A stretch of 42,387 nt of DNA, taken from positions 1 to 42,387 of the forward strand of contig CAZDXB010000024.1 in assembly GCA_964509335.1 (NCBI GenBank), given 5' to 3'. Shown here in pieces: positions 1 to 7,934 of this stretch. This DNA is from CAZDXB01 sp964509335 (GTDB lineage: Bacteria > Bacteroidota > Ignavibacteria > Kapaibacteriales > UBA2268). The notes beneath the pieces were generated by a model. The model ran no database searches. It saw only the letters and a list, made by a program, of their open reading frames with translations, and was not told where the DNA came from. The position numbers were made by a program, and so were the translations under genes. The number at the start of each line of letters is the position of its first letter. The first letter of the stretch is position 1.

Positions 1-4
1 AAGA

Positions 5-60
5 GTAGAAGCCGTTTTTCAAGCCCTTCCCTTTGATAAAGGGAAGGGTTTGGGATGGGT
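5..60. repeat. Dispersed hairpin repeat, copy 1 (GC-rich family)
   Basis: An 11-bp perfect stem (24-34 with 38-48, 3-nt loop) is followed by a G-rich tail that runs up to the dapD stop codon. The same unit of about 55 bp, in the same orientation and with one T fewer and a different loop, recurs at 42140-42195. Related elements with other arms lie at 28000-28044, 41880-41915 and 41946-41983. On the minus strand the hairpin directly follows dapD and could help end its transcript, but there is no clear T-run. Confidence 0.7.
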
Positions 61-68
61 TCGTATTC

Positions 69-902
69 TTACCTCAGCGCGTCTTCCAGAGCGGTCTTGG
101 CGTTTGTTTTCGCGTCGCGGTATTTTATTATTAGCGGGCTTGAAATCGATAGGTTGTGCTTTTCGCCGAATTCGGATTTGATTTTGCGAGCGCCGGGGAC
201 GACGACGGCGTTTTCCGGTATTTCCAAAGGTTTGTCCTTTTCGGCTTTTATTATTCGCTCGTTTACGAGGTCGAATACTTTTGTCGAGGAGGTTAATATT
301 ACGCCGGACGCCAGAACCGCTCTGCTTCTAACGGTAGCGCCTTCGTAAACGCCGCAGTTGCCGCCAATCATGACTTCGTCCTCGACGACGACCGGTCTCG
401 CTCCGGGCGGTTCGAGAACGCCGCCCAGTTGCGACGCCGCGCTTAGATGAACTTTCTTGCCCACTTGCGCGCACGCGCCGACCAAAGCATGAGAGTCTAT
501 CATCGAGTCTTCGTCCACGTAGGCGCCGATATTAATATACATCGGCGGCATGCATATGACGCCTTTGGCTAGGTAGCTTCCCGTTCTGATAGCCGAGCCG
601 CCGGGAACGACGCGTATGCCGTCCTTTAGTTGCATTGGTCGCAAAGCGAGATAGTCTTTGTCGAAATATTTAAATTCCTCGTTTATCGACTTATCAATCA
701 GTTCGCCGTGTTTGAATATAAGCAATATTCCTTTTTTTATCCATTCGTTGGCTATCCAGTCGCCGTCGGAATTTTTTTCCGCGGCTCGGATTTCGCCTTT
801 ATTCAGTTTGTCGATAAATTCCGCGGCGAAGCCGTCTATGTCTTTCTTTTCCAAGTCCGGTTTTTCGTATAGTTCGAGCGCTTTATTTTTTAAGTTGTTC
901 AT
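69..902 (-). CDS. dapD: Tetrahydrodipicolinate N-succinyltransferase (DapD)
   Basis: Transfers succinyl from succinyl-CoA to tetrahydrodipicolinate in the succinylase branch of lysine and diaminopimelate synthesis, in the cytoplasm. The 277 residues match the usual length of the family (about 275). An N-terminal helical part with the GDWIANEWIKKGILL stretch is followed by a left-handed beta-helix with hexapeptide-type repeats (for example IGAYVDEDSMIDSHALVGACAQVGKKVHL, read over two turns) and the GGVLEPPGARPVVVEDEVMIGGNCGVYEG region typical of DapD. It starts 12 nt after the agmatinase stop codon, so the two are probably co-transcribed although their pathways are not obviously linked. Confident. 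Confidence 0.95.
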   Translation of the reverse strand: MNNLKNKALELYEKPDLEKKDIDGFAAEFIDKLNKGEIRAAEKNSDGDWIANEWIKKGILLIFKHGELIDKSINEEFKYFDKDYLALRPMQLKDGIRVVPGGSAIRTGSYLAKGVICMPPMYINIGAYVDEDSMIDSHALVGACAQVGKKVHLSAASQLGGVLEPPGARPVVVEDEVMIGGNCGVYEGATVRSRAVLASGVILTSSTKVFDLVNERIIKAEKDKPLEIPENAVVVPGARKIKSEFGEKHNLSISSPLIIKYRDAKTNAKTALEDALR

Positions 903-914
903 ATTTTTCCTTAT

Positions 915-1814
915 TTATAAATAGTAAAAAGCGAAGTTCATTATTTTGTAGGCGAGTTGAGCCGCCGTTTGGTTGGGATGCGAGAGCCCTTCGATTGGCG
1001 CCAACTCGACGAGGTCGAAACCGACGATTTCTTTGCCGGCTTTCTTCATTTCCCTGAATACGTCGAGCGTTTCCGAGTAAGCAAAGCCGTTCGGTTCGGG
1101 CGTTCCCGTGGCGGGAATAACCGCGGGGTCGAAGTAGTCGATGTCGAAAGTAACGTAAACTTTGTCGCTCAGGCTTTCCGCTACTTGCTTCTGCCAATTT
1201 TCGCCGCGCTCTTTTTTTCTAATAGCGGAGGCGTAAAATGTTTTTACGTTCTTTTCTTTGATATATTGCGCTTCTTCCTTGCATTGCGCCCTGACGCCCA
1301 CCTGAACGAGCCGTTCCGTCGGGAAAAACTCGGCGGCTCGCGCCATAACGCAAGCGTGCGACCAAGCGGAGCCTTCGTATTCCGTCCTTAAATCCGAATG
1401 AGCGTCGAATTGCAGTATGCTCATATCCGGATGCTTTTTGAAGTGAGCGGCAATTGGAGCGTAAGAAACGGTATGCTCGCCGCCCAAGCAGACGACGAAT
1501 TTGTCGTTTTCGATTAGCTTTTCGACGCGTTTTTCCACTATGTCGAGAGCTTGTTTATCGACCAGTCCTTGGAAAGCGACGGGGATTAGCGTCGCTATGC
1601 CTTTGTCGAAGCAAAGCTCTTTGTCGAACTCGTCGTCGTAAAATTCGACGTATGCGCTTGCGTTGAGTATCGCCTCGGGTCCGTGTTTCGTTCCTTTGCC
1701 GAAGCTTGTGCGATATTCGTAAGGAACGGACAGAACGACGATTTTCGAATTTTCATAGCTCGAATGTCGCTCGCCTATCGCCAAAAAATTGTCTTCTTCT
1801 TTTAAAACTTCCAT
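915..1814 (-). CDS. speB: Agmatinase, arginase/ureohydrolase family
   Basis: Predicted to hydrolyse agmatine to putrescine and urea, a step of polyamine synthesis. The binuclear manganese site of the ureohydrolase family is complete: GGEH (His114), DAHSD (Asp137, His139, Asp141) and DIDYFDP (Asp224, Asp226). The 299-residue length is normal. Agmatinase is preferred to arginase from overall resemblance to bacterial SpeB, but substrate cannot be proved from sequence; formiminoglutamase or another guanidino-hydrolase remains possible. It is the first gene of a two-gene minus-strand unit with dapD and is divergent from secA, with a 159-nt gap between them. Confidence 0.88.
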   Translation of the reverse strand: MEVLKEEDNFLAIGERHSSYENSKIVVLSVPYEYRTSFGKGTKHGPEAILNASAYVEFYDDEFDKELCFDKGIATLIPVAFQGLVDKQALDIVEKRVEKLIENDKFVVCLGGEHTVSYAPIAAHFKKHPDMSILQFDAHSDLRTEYEGSAWSHACVMARAAEFFPTERLVQVGVRAQCKEEAQYIKEKNVKTFYASAIRKKERGENWQKQVAESLSDKVYVTFDIDYFDPAVIPATGTPEPNGFAYSETLDVFREMKKAGKEIVGFDLVELAPIEGLSHPNQTAAQLAYKIMNFAFYYL

Positions 1815-1973
1815 TTAGCTCTCTCGTTTTTTTTACAAATTAAAGCATTTTTTCGGTTTATTAAAAATGCGCGGCAGTTTTGAGAAGTTTTTAACCGTAA
1901 TACTTGGTAAATTGCTTCGTCTCTACTAATTTGGATTTGAAAATAAATAATTTAGGGAATAAAGAATAGAATT

Positions 1974-4900
1974 ATGCTTAAAACAGTATTAAAGAAAATA
2001 TTCGGCTCGAAGCAAGAGAAAGATATAAAACGGCTTCAGCCCTACGTCGATGAAATAAACGCTTATTTCGACGAATACGAATCGTTAAGCGACGAGGAAT
2101 TAAGAGCTAAAACGGACGAATTTAAGGCGTTCCTCAAGGAAAGAACGGAAGATTTAGACGAGGAAAAAGAGAAGCTTGAAAAGACTTTAAGGGAAGAAGC
2201 GCTCGACCCGAAATCAACCTTAGATTTAAAAGACAGAATAAAAGCCGCCGATAAGGAAATTCACGAAGTTGTCGAGGAGGCTTCAGGCGAAATATTGACG
2301 CAAGCGTTCGCCGTTGTTAAGCAAGCTTGCAAGCGGCTTAAAGACAATATGCATCGCTTTGAATACGCCGGCAACAAGGACGTATGGGATATGATTCCCT
2401 ACGACGTTCAATTGATGGGCGCGGTAGTATTGCACGAAGGCAAAATTGCCGAGATGGCTACGGGCGAGGGCAAGACGTTAGTCGCCGTTATGCCTTTGTA
2501 TTTGAACGCGCTAGCCGGCAAGGGAGTTCATTTGGTAACCGTCAACGATTACTTAGCGAAACGAGACGCCGAATGGATGGGACCGGTTTACGAATTTCTC
2601 GGCGTTAGCGTCGGCTCGATTCAGTCCAATATGGACCACGAAGACCGCAAAAGAATGTATAACAAAGATATCACTTACGGCACAAACAACGAATTCGGCT
2701 TCGATTATCTTAGAGACAATATGGTGGTGGACGCCGAGCAGATGGTTCAGAGGGAGCATTGGTATGTTATTGTTGACGAAATCGATTCGGTGTTAATCGA
2801 CGAAGCGCGAACGCCGTTGATTATATCAGGTCCCGTCGGTCAGAGCGACCAGAAATTCGACGAGATGAACCCGCGAGTTAGGAAATTAGTCGGCGTGCAG
2901 AATAAATTAGTAACGGAATACGTAGCTAAAGCTGAAAGATTATTAAAAACGGAAAAAAAAGAGGATAGAGAAGAAGCGGGCGCGTATCTATTAAGAGCGA
3001 ACAGAGGTTTGCCGAAGCATAAAAGGTTTAGGAAATTGATACAAGCCCCAGAGATAAAGAAATTATTGCAGGAGACCGAATTGTTCTTCTTGCGCGACCA
3101 AGGCAAAAGAATGCATGAGTTGGACGAGGACTTGTATTATACGGTTGACGAGAAGAACCACAACATAGACATAATGGACAAAGGCAGGGAATTGCTGGCT
3201 ACGGCTCAGGAGGACGCTGAAATGTTCGTTATTCCCGATATAGCGTCCGAGATGAGCGTTATCGAGGGCGACGAGAATATGAGCGCGGGCGAGAAACAGA
3301 GAAGAAAAGACGAACTAAATAGATTATACGCCGAGCGAAGCGACAGAATTCACACCGTTACCCAATTGTTGAGAGCTTATTCGCTTTACGAAAAAGACAT
3401 CGAATACGTTATACAAGAAGGACAGGTCAAGATAGTTGACGAGCACACCGGCAGGATTTTAGAGGGCAGGAGATATTCCGAGGGCTTGCATCAGGCTATC
3501 GAGGCTAAAGAAAAAGTAAAAGTCGAGCGCGATACTCAAACGCTCGCTACGATAACGCTTCAGAACTATTTCAGGCAATATAACAAATTAGCCGGTATGA
3601 CCGGAACCGCCGAAACCGAAGCGATGGAATTCAGCAAAATTTACGAATTGGACGTTGTAGTCGTTCCCACAAATGTGCCGATAATCAGAGACGACAGGGA
3701 AGACTTGATTTTCAAAACCCAGAGAGAAAAATACAGCGCGATAATAGAGGAAATCGACCAAATATTGAAAGAGGGCAGAGCCGTTCTTGTCGGCACGGCT
3801 TCCGTTGAAGTGTCCGAGTTAATAAGCAAGATGCTTACTCGTAAGAAAGTGAATCACAACGTATTGAACGCTAAGCATCACTCCAGAGAAGCCGATATAA
3901 TTAAAGAAGCGGGGAAAAAGCGTTCCGTAACAATCGCTACTAATATGGCGGGTAGGGGAACGGATATAAAACTCGACCACGAAGTCAGGAAGAACGGCGG
4001 CTTGGCTATAGTCGGTTCCGAAAGACACGACGCGAGAAGAATCGACCTGCAGTTGCGCGGTAGAGCCGGCAGGCAGGGCGACCCGGGCTCCTCGCAATTT
4101 TTTATATCGCTCGAAGATAAGCTAATGAGGCTGTTCGGCGGCGAAAGAATCGCCAACGTTATGAACAGACTGAAGATTCCCGAAGGCGAGCCTATTCAAC
4201 ATAAAATGATTTCCCGGTCGGTCGAGAACGCCCAGAAGAAAGTCGAAGAGAACAATTTCTCTATACGTAAACGATTGCTTGAATACGACGACGTAATGAA
4301 TCAGCAGCGAGAAGTTATATACGCCAGACGCAAATACGCCCTTTACGGCGAGCGGTTGAAAGGCGAGCTGTTTGAATATATTGAAGATTTGGCTTACGAT
4401 TGGTTCGAGACTTTCGCTCCGGAAAAGGAAGTGGAGGGCTATAAGGACGCTGTCAGAACCACTTTGCTTTGCGAGGTCGATATTGACGAAAAGGATTTGG
4501 AAAGCTCGAATCAAGAACAATGTCTTGAAAAGACGATAAACGCCGCCAATGATTATTACGAAAGGAAAGAGAAAGCTTTGGGCGGCGAATTTATGGGCAG
4601 GTTGGAACGAATAGCGATTCTTCAAACAATAGACGAAAAGTGGCGCGACCATCTGAGAGTTATGGACGACATCAAAGAAGGCATCCATTTGCGCTCTTAC
4701 GGTCAGAAAGACCCGCTTATTGAATATAAGAAAGAAGCTTACGAGAATTTCATTGACCTGATAAAAGAGATAAACGCCGATTCGGTGAACTTTGCGTTCA
4801 AATACTTCCCGAAAGTAGTGGAGCGAAAAGTGAGAGTTCGCGAGAAAGCGCCCGCGGAAGCCGAAGCTGGAGAAGACGGCTTGCCGGAGCTGAAGAAAAC

Positions 4901-5126
4901 TTTTGTGGAGGACGACGGTTCTATGCAATTCCAACATCCGAGCGAAGCTCCCGCGTTTATTCAACAGCCCCAGGGAGCCGAAGCGCAAGAAGCTCAAGCG
5001 CAAGGCGCCGAAGGACAGCCCAAAGTGCAAACAATCAAAAGGAAAGTTCCGAAAGTCGGAAGGAACGACCCCTGCCCTTGCGGAAGCGGCAAGAAATACA
5101 AGCATTGTTGCGGAAGAAAAGGTTAA
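1974..5126 (+). CDS. secA: Preprotein translocase ATPase SecA
   Basis: Motor ATPase that drives unfolded preproteins through SecYEG at the inner membrane. Walker A is MATGEGKT (Lys167) and Walker B/DEAD-like is VDEIDS (Asp268-Glu269). The SecA signature regions are intact, including the second nucleotide-binding fold with GRGTDI and the QLRGRAGRQGDPGSS motif. The C-terminus carries the zinc-binding CPCGSGKKYKHCC tail (Cys1034, Cys1036, Cys1045/His1044) that contacts SecB or ribosomes. At 1050 residues it is longer than the roughly 900-residue E. coli protein because of a Lys/Arg-rich insertion at about residues 300-380, as in Bacteroidota SecA. A low-complexity Ala/Gln/Glu linker precedes the zinc tail. 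queA follows after 18 nt. Confidence 0.97.
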   Translation: MLKTVLKKIFGSKQEKDIKRLQPYVDEINAYFDEYESLSDEELRAKTDEFKAFLKERTEDLDEEKEKLEKTLREEALDPKSTLDLKDRIKAADKEIHEVVEEASGEILTQAFAVVKQACKRLKDNMHRFEYAGNKDVWDMIPYDVQLMGAVVLHEGKIAEMATGEGKTLVAVMPLYLNALAGKGVHLVTVNDYLAKRDAEWMGPVYEFLGVSVGSIQSNMDHEDRKRMYNKDITYGTNNEFGFDYLRDNMVVDAEQMVQREHWYVIVDEIDSVLIDEARTPLIISGPVGQSDQKFDEMNPRVRKLVGVQNKLVTEYVAKAERLLKTEKKEDREEAGAYLLRANRGLPKHKRFRKLIQAPEIKKLLQETELFFLRDQGKRMHELDEDLYYTVDEKNHNIDIMDKGRELLATAQEDAEMFVIPDIASEMSVIEGDENMSAGEKQRRKDELNRLYAERSDRIHTVTQLLRAYSLYEKDIEYVIQEGQVKIVDEHTGRILEGRRYSEGLHQAIEAKEKVKVERDTQTLATITLQNYFRQYNKLAGMTGTAETEAMEFSKIYELDVVVVPTNVPIIRDDREDLIFKTQREKYSAIIEEIDQILKEGRAVLVGTASVEVSELISKMLTRKKVNHNVLNAKHHSREADIIKEAGKKRSVTIATNMAGRGTDIKLDHEVRKNGGLAIVGSERHDARRIDLQLRGRAGRQGDPGSSQFFISLEDKLMRLFGGERIANVMNRLKIPEGEPIQHKMISRSVENAQKKVEENNFSIRKRLLEYDDVMNQQREVIYARRKYALYGERLKGELFEYIEDLAYDWFETFAPEKEVEGYKDAVRTTLLCEVDIDEKDLESSNQEQCLEKTINAANDYYERKEKALGGEFMGRLERIAILQTIDEKWRDHLRVMDDIKEGIHLRSYGQKDPLIEYKKEAYENFIDLIKEINADSVNFAFKYFPKVVERKVRVREKAPAEAEAGEDGLPELKKTFVEDDGSMQFQHPSEAPAFIQQPQGAEAQEAQAQGAEGQPKVQTIKRKVPKVGRNDPCPCGSGKKYKHCCGRKG

Positions 5127-5144
5127 ATAAATCGGCGTTGATCA

Positions 5145-6371
5145 ATGGGCGTTCCCGAAGTAAATCCGAATAATTATTATTACGAGTTGCCTAAAGAGAG
5201 AATAGCGTCTTTTCCGCTGAAAAAGCGCTCCGATTCTAAGTTATTGGTATGGGAAAACGAAAACGCTAGGATTCGGCATAGTAAGTTCAGCGATATAGCC
5301 GATTCCCTGCCGGATAATTCAACTTTGGTTTTGAACGAATCAAAAGTAGTTGCGGCTCGATTAAATATGAAAAAAGCGACGGGCGGCAAAGCCGAATTGC
5401 TCTGCGTGGACCCTATTCAGCCGTCCGAAGACCCGCAAATAACTTTGTCTTCGAGTTCGCCGGTTGTTTGGAGATGCATTGTCGGCGGCAAGAGAATCAG
5501 AACAGGCGCAATTTTAAAATCCGTGAGCGAAAAAGCCGAAGATATTGGTCTTAAAGCGATAATACTTAAAAAAGAGGGTAGCGAAGCGGACGTTGAGTTC
5601 GACTGGAATTCGCCCGATAAGTTATTCTACGAAATTTTGAATTTGGCGGGCGCGGTTCCTCTTCCGCCTTATATAAAGCGCGAGCCCGTTTCCGACGATA
5701 AGGAGCGTTATCAGACGGTTTACGCTCAAAGAGAAGGTTCGGTAGCCGCGCCGACGGCTGGGCTGCATTTCGACGAAGCGCTAATCGGCGAAATAAAGGA
5801 AAAGGCGAAAATCGCGAAGGTCGCGCTTCACGTCGGTCCCGGCACTTTCAAACCCATCGACGCCGACACGACGGCGGAGCATATAATGCATTCCGAGAAG
5901 TTTTCGGTTAGAATCGAAGATTTGACATCTCTACGGGATTCGCTTGAAAACGACGATTATATAATAGCGGGCGGAACCACCGCTATTAGAACGCTTGAAA
6001 CGCTTTATTGGATTGGGGCGAAAGTTCATTCGAGGAAAAACAGCCAAGGGCTTCTTGTTCTTGAACAATGGGAAGCGTATGAGTTGGACTGCTATTTAAA
6101 CGCTAAAGAGTCTTTCGACGCGCTTATTAATTATATGGAAGCGAACAATCTCGGCGAGCTAAAAGGCGTTACCAGTTTGTTTATTGTTCCGGGGTACGAC
6201 TTTAAAGTTGTCAAGGGCGCGATAACGAATTTCCATTTGCCAAAGAGCAGTTTGATATTGTTGGTAGCGGCTCTCGTCGGCGACAGTAATTGGAAGAAAA
6301 TCTATAGAGAGGCTATGGAAAAAGACTATAGATTTTTGAGCTACGGCGATTCTTCGTTGTTATTGACTTAG
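5145..6371 (+). CDS. queA: S-adenosylmethionine:tRNA ribosyltransferase-isomerase (QueA)
   Basis: Transfers and isomerises the ribosyl group of SAM onto preQ1 in tRNA, giving epoxyqueuosine at position 34. Diagnostic segments are LPKERIASFPL near the N-terminus, LNESKVVAARL, GAVPLPPYIKR, APTAGLHF, HVGPGTFKPI, GTTAIRTLET and the C-terminal TNFHLPKSSL. At 408 residues it is longer than the classic form of about 350, with extra sequence around residues 85-165, which is common in the Bacteroidota version. It lies 18 nt behind secA, and its last 12 nt overlap the 3' end of the convergent M16 peptidase gene. Confidence 0.95.
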   Translation: MGVPEVNPNNYYYELPKERIASFPLKKRSDSKLLVWENENARIRHSKFSDIADSLPDNSTLVLNESKVVAARLNMKKATGGKAELLCVDPIQPSEDPQITLSSSSPVVWRCIVGGKRIRTGAILKSVSEKAEDIGLKAIILKKEGSEADVEFDWNSPDKLFYEILNLAGAVPLPPYIKREPVSDDKERYQTVYAQREGSVAAPTAGLHFDEALIGEIKEKAKIAKVALHVGPGTFKPIDADTTAEHIMHSEKFSVRIEDLTSLRDSLENDDYIIAGGTTAIRTLETLYWIGAKVHSRKNSQGLLVLEQWEAYELDCYLNAKESFDALINYMEANNLGELKGVTSLFIVPGYDFKVVKGAITNFHLPKSSLILLVAALVGDSNWKKIYREAMEKDYRFLSYGDSSLLLT

Positions 6372-7643
6372 AACCGCTTCTATTCTTACCGCTTCTTCGG
6401 GTTTCAGTATTTCATTCGCGGTATTTGATACGTCTTCGCGTGAGTATTTCGAATAGAATCCGAGCAATTTGAATATTCTTTCAGGGTCGTCCCAAAACAG
6501 AGTTTGCTGCGATACGGCGTCGGATATGTTCGTAAAGGAGCTTAATTCTTTCGCCAATTGCGTTTTCATTACGTTGCGGGCTTTTTGAATTTCCTTTTCT
6601 TCAATGCCGTTGTCGTTTAATTCCAGTATGACTTTTGTTATTTCCTCGCTTAAAGCGTCGACCGATACATCTAGTTCGTTGGCGAAAGCGTAACAAGTTA
6701 ATAGCGAGGAATGTTCACTTTTTTCCAAGAACGCGCCGCATTCGGAAGCTATTTGTTTGTCTTCAATCAACGCTTTATATAGACGGGAGCTTTTTCCGAT
6801 TCCGAGAATATTTGTCAGCAAATCGACGGGAAATACGCTTTTGTCCGTGAAACCGGGAGAGTGAAAAGCTATGAATACGGCGGGCAACGGAACGTTTTTG
6901 GAGAATTTCGCCCGTTTGTTTTTCTGCCGGTAGTCGTTTGAAAACTTGTTTCTCGAAATTTCGGTAGCGGTCGATTCAATTCCGCCGAAGTATTTCTCTA
7001 TTAGTTTGAACGTTTCGTCCGTTTTAATATCGCCGCTAATCGTCAAGCAGGCGTTATTCGGCTGATAAAACTTGTCGCGGAATTTTACGGCGTCTTCCAA
7101 AGTAACTCCGGCGACGTGTTCTTTTTTGCCTTGAACTTCCCAAGAATAAGAGCATTCGGGCGCGAAAGATTCGGAGGATATTAACTCGCGCCACATACCG
7201 TAAGGTAGGTCGTCGGTCGTTTGCTTAATTTCTTCCGCCACCACTTTCTTTTGATTTTCCAGCGACTTTTCGGTTATCTCGAAATTTGCCAATCTATCGG
7301 ATTCCAGCCATAGCCCTAATTCTAATTGGTTAGACGGCAGACTTGAATAGTAAGAAGTAATATCGAAAGACGTATAAGCGTTGTTATTTCCGCCGGCGAG
7401 CGAGCATAATTTATCGAATCCGTCCTTGGGAACGTTTCTCGTTCCTTCGAACATTAAATGCTCGAAAAGATGAGCCATACCCGTTTTGTTTTTATCTTCG
7501 TCCTTCGAGCCGACTTTATACGAAACGTTAACGCTTATAGTGGGATTTTTGCGGTTGGGAACCAAAACGACGTTCAAGCCGTTGTCGAGTTTGAAGCGTT
7601 CGATTTCTATATATTTTTGCCAATCGCTGTTGTCGCCGTTCAT
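6360..7643 (-). CDS. M16 family zinc metallopeptidase (pitrilysin-like)
   Basis: Zinc protease of the insulinase/processing-peptidase family. The inverted zinc motif HxxEH is HLFEH (His58, Glu61, His62), and the third ligand is the glutamate pair in VVAEEI (Glu137/138), about 75 residues downstream as expected. The length (427 residues) fits one M16B subunit: a catalytic half plus a degenerate second half, here around residues 230-427. There is no signal peptide or lipobox, so it is probably cytoplasmic, unlike many FCB homologues. Its natural substrate is unknown. No M16 partner gene is adjacent, so a homodimer is more likely than an alpha/beta pair. Confidence 0.92.
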   Translation of the reverse strand: MNGDNSDWQKYIEIERFKLDNGLNVVLVPNRKNPTISVNVSYKVGSKDEDKNKTGMAHLFEHLMFEGTRNVPKDGFDKLCSLAGGNNNAYTSFDITSYYSSLPSNQLELGLWLESDRLANFEITEKSLENQKKVVAEEIKQTTDDLPYGMWRELISSESFAPECSYSWEVQGKKEHVAGVTLEDAVKFRDKFYQPNNACLTISGDIKTDETFKLIEKYFGGIESTATEISRNKFSNDYRQKNKRAKFSKNVPLPAVFIAFHSPGFTDKSVFPVDLLTNILGIGKSSRLYKALIEDKQIASECGAFLEKSEHSSLLTCYAFANELDVSVDALSEEITKVILELNDNGIEEKEIQKARNVMKTQLAKELSSFTNISDAVSQQTLFWDDPERIFKLLGFYSKYSREDVSNTANEILKPEEAVRIEAVLSQ

Positions 7644-7724
7644 AAATCGTATCTCGTTAAGGTTTTAAATTTGAATTTTAAAGGGAGTTCGAAGAGAATT
7701 AAATAGTCAAAAAACTGTTAAAAA

Positions 7725-7753
7725 GTAGGGGCGAACCTGCGTGTTCGCCCCTA
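7725..7753. repeat. TAGGGG...CCCCTA palindrome, copy 1
   Basis: Arms 7726-7736 and 7743-7753 form an 11-bp perfect stem (TAGGGGCGAAC / GTTCGCCCCTA) around a 6-nt loop. The same sequence recurs at 16630-16656, and a relative with different inner arms is at 10337-10362. It lies in the gap between the divergently repeated M16 and DUF1015 genes, 56 nt from the twin-hairpin element. Confidence 0.8.
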
Positions 7754-7809
7754 TTTGCTGATAATTCTATAAACTTTCAGCAGTTGTCTCAATTATGGAA
7801 TTTTACTTC

Positions 7810-7895
7810 CTTCAAGGTAAACCTTGAGGTTGACGTTTCTGTGAAAAGACGCTCCAATTCTTTCTTTATATCAACCTTCGGGTTTACCCGAAAGG
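7810..7895. repeat. REPIN-like twin-hairpin element, copy 1
   Basis: Two hairpins (7810-7829 and 7875-7895), each with a 9-bp stem, have mirror-image cores: GGTAAACC in the left one and GGTTTACC in the right one. They are separated by exactly 45 nt that begins TTGAC and ends TCAA. The right hairpin has a 1-nt bulge and the left one a G-T pair. Copy 2 (16481-16565) has the same core, the same 45-nt spacing and different but still paired stem bases. The upstream flank at 7784-7806 resembles one end of the copy 2 element. A small reading frame over this stretch is not considered a gene. Confidence 0.75.
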
Positions 7896-7934
7896 CGCAA
7901 AATTCTATATTTAAATTTGAAGACAATTCACGCT

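Noticed and set aside
883..1197. Open frame of 104 codons inside the agmatinase gene
   Set aside because: Same strand, shifted frame within a conserved enzyme; Arg-rich composition typical of a shadow frame.
4122..5105. A 327-codon open frame antisense to secA
   Set aside because: It lies wholly inside secA on the other strand, has no family resemblance, and is explained by the codon bias of secA.
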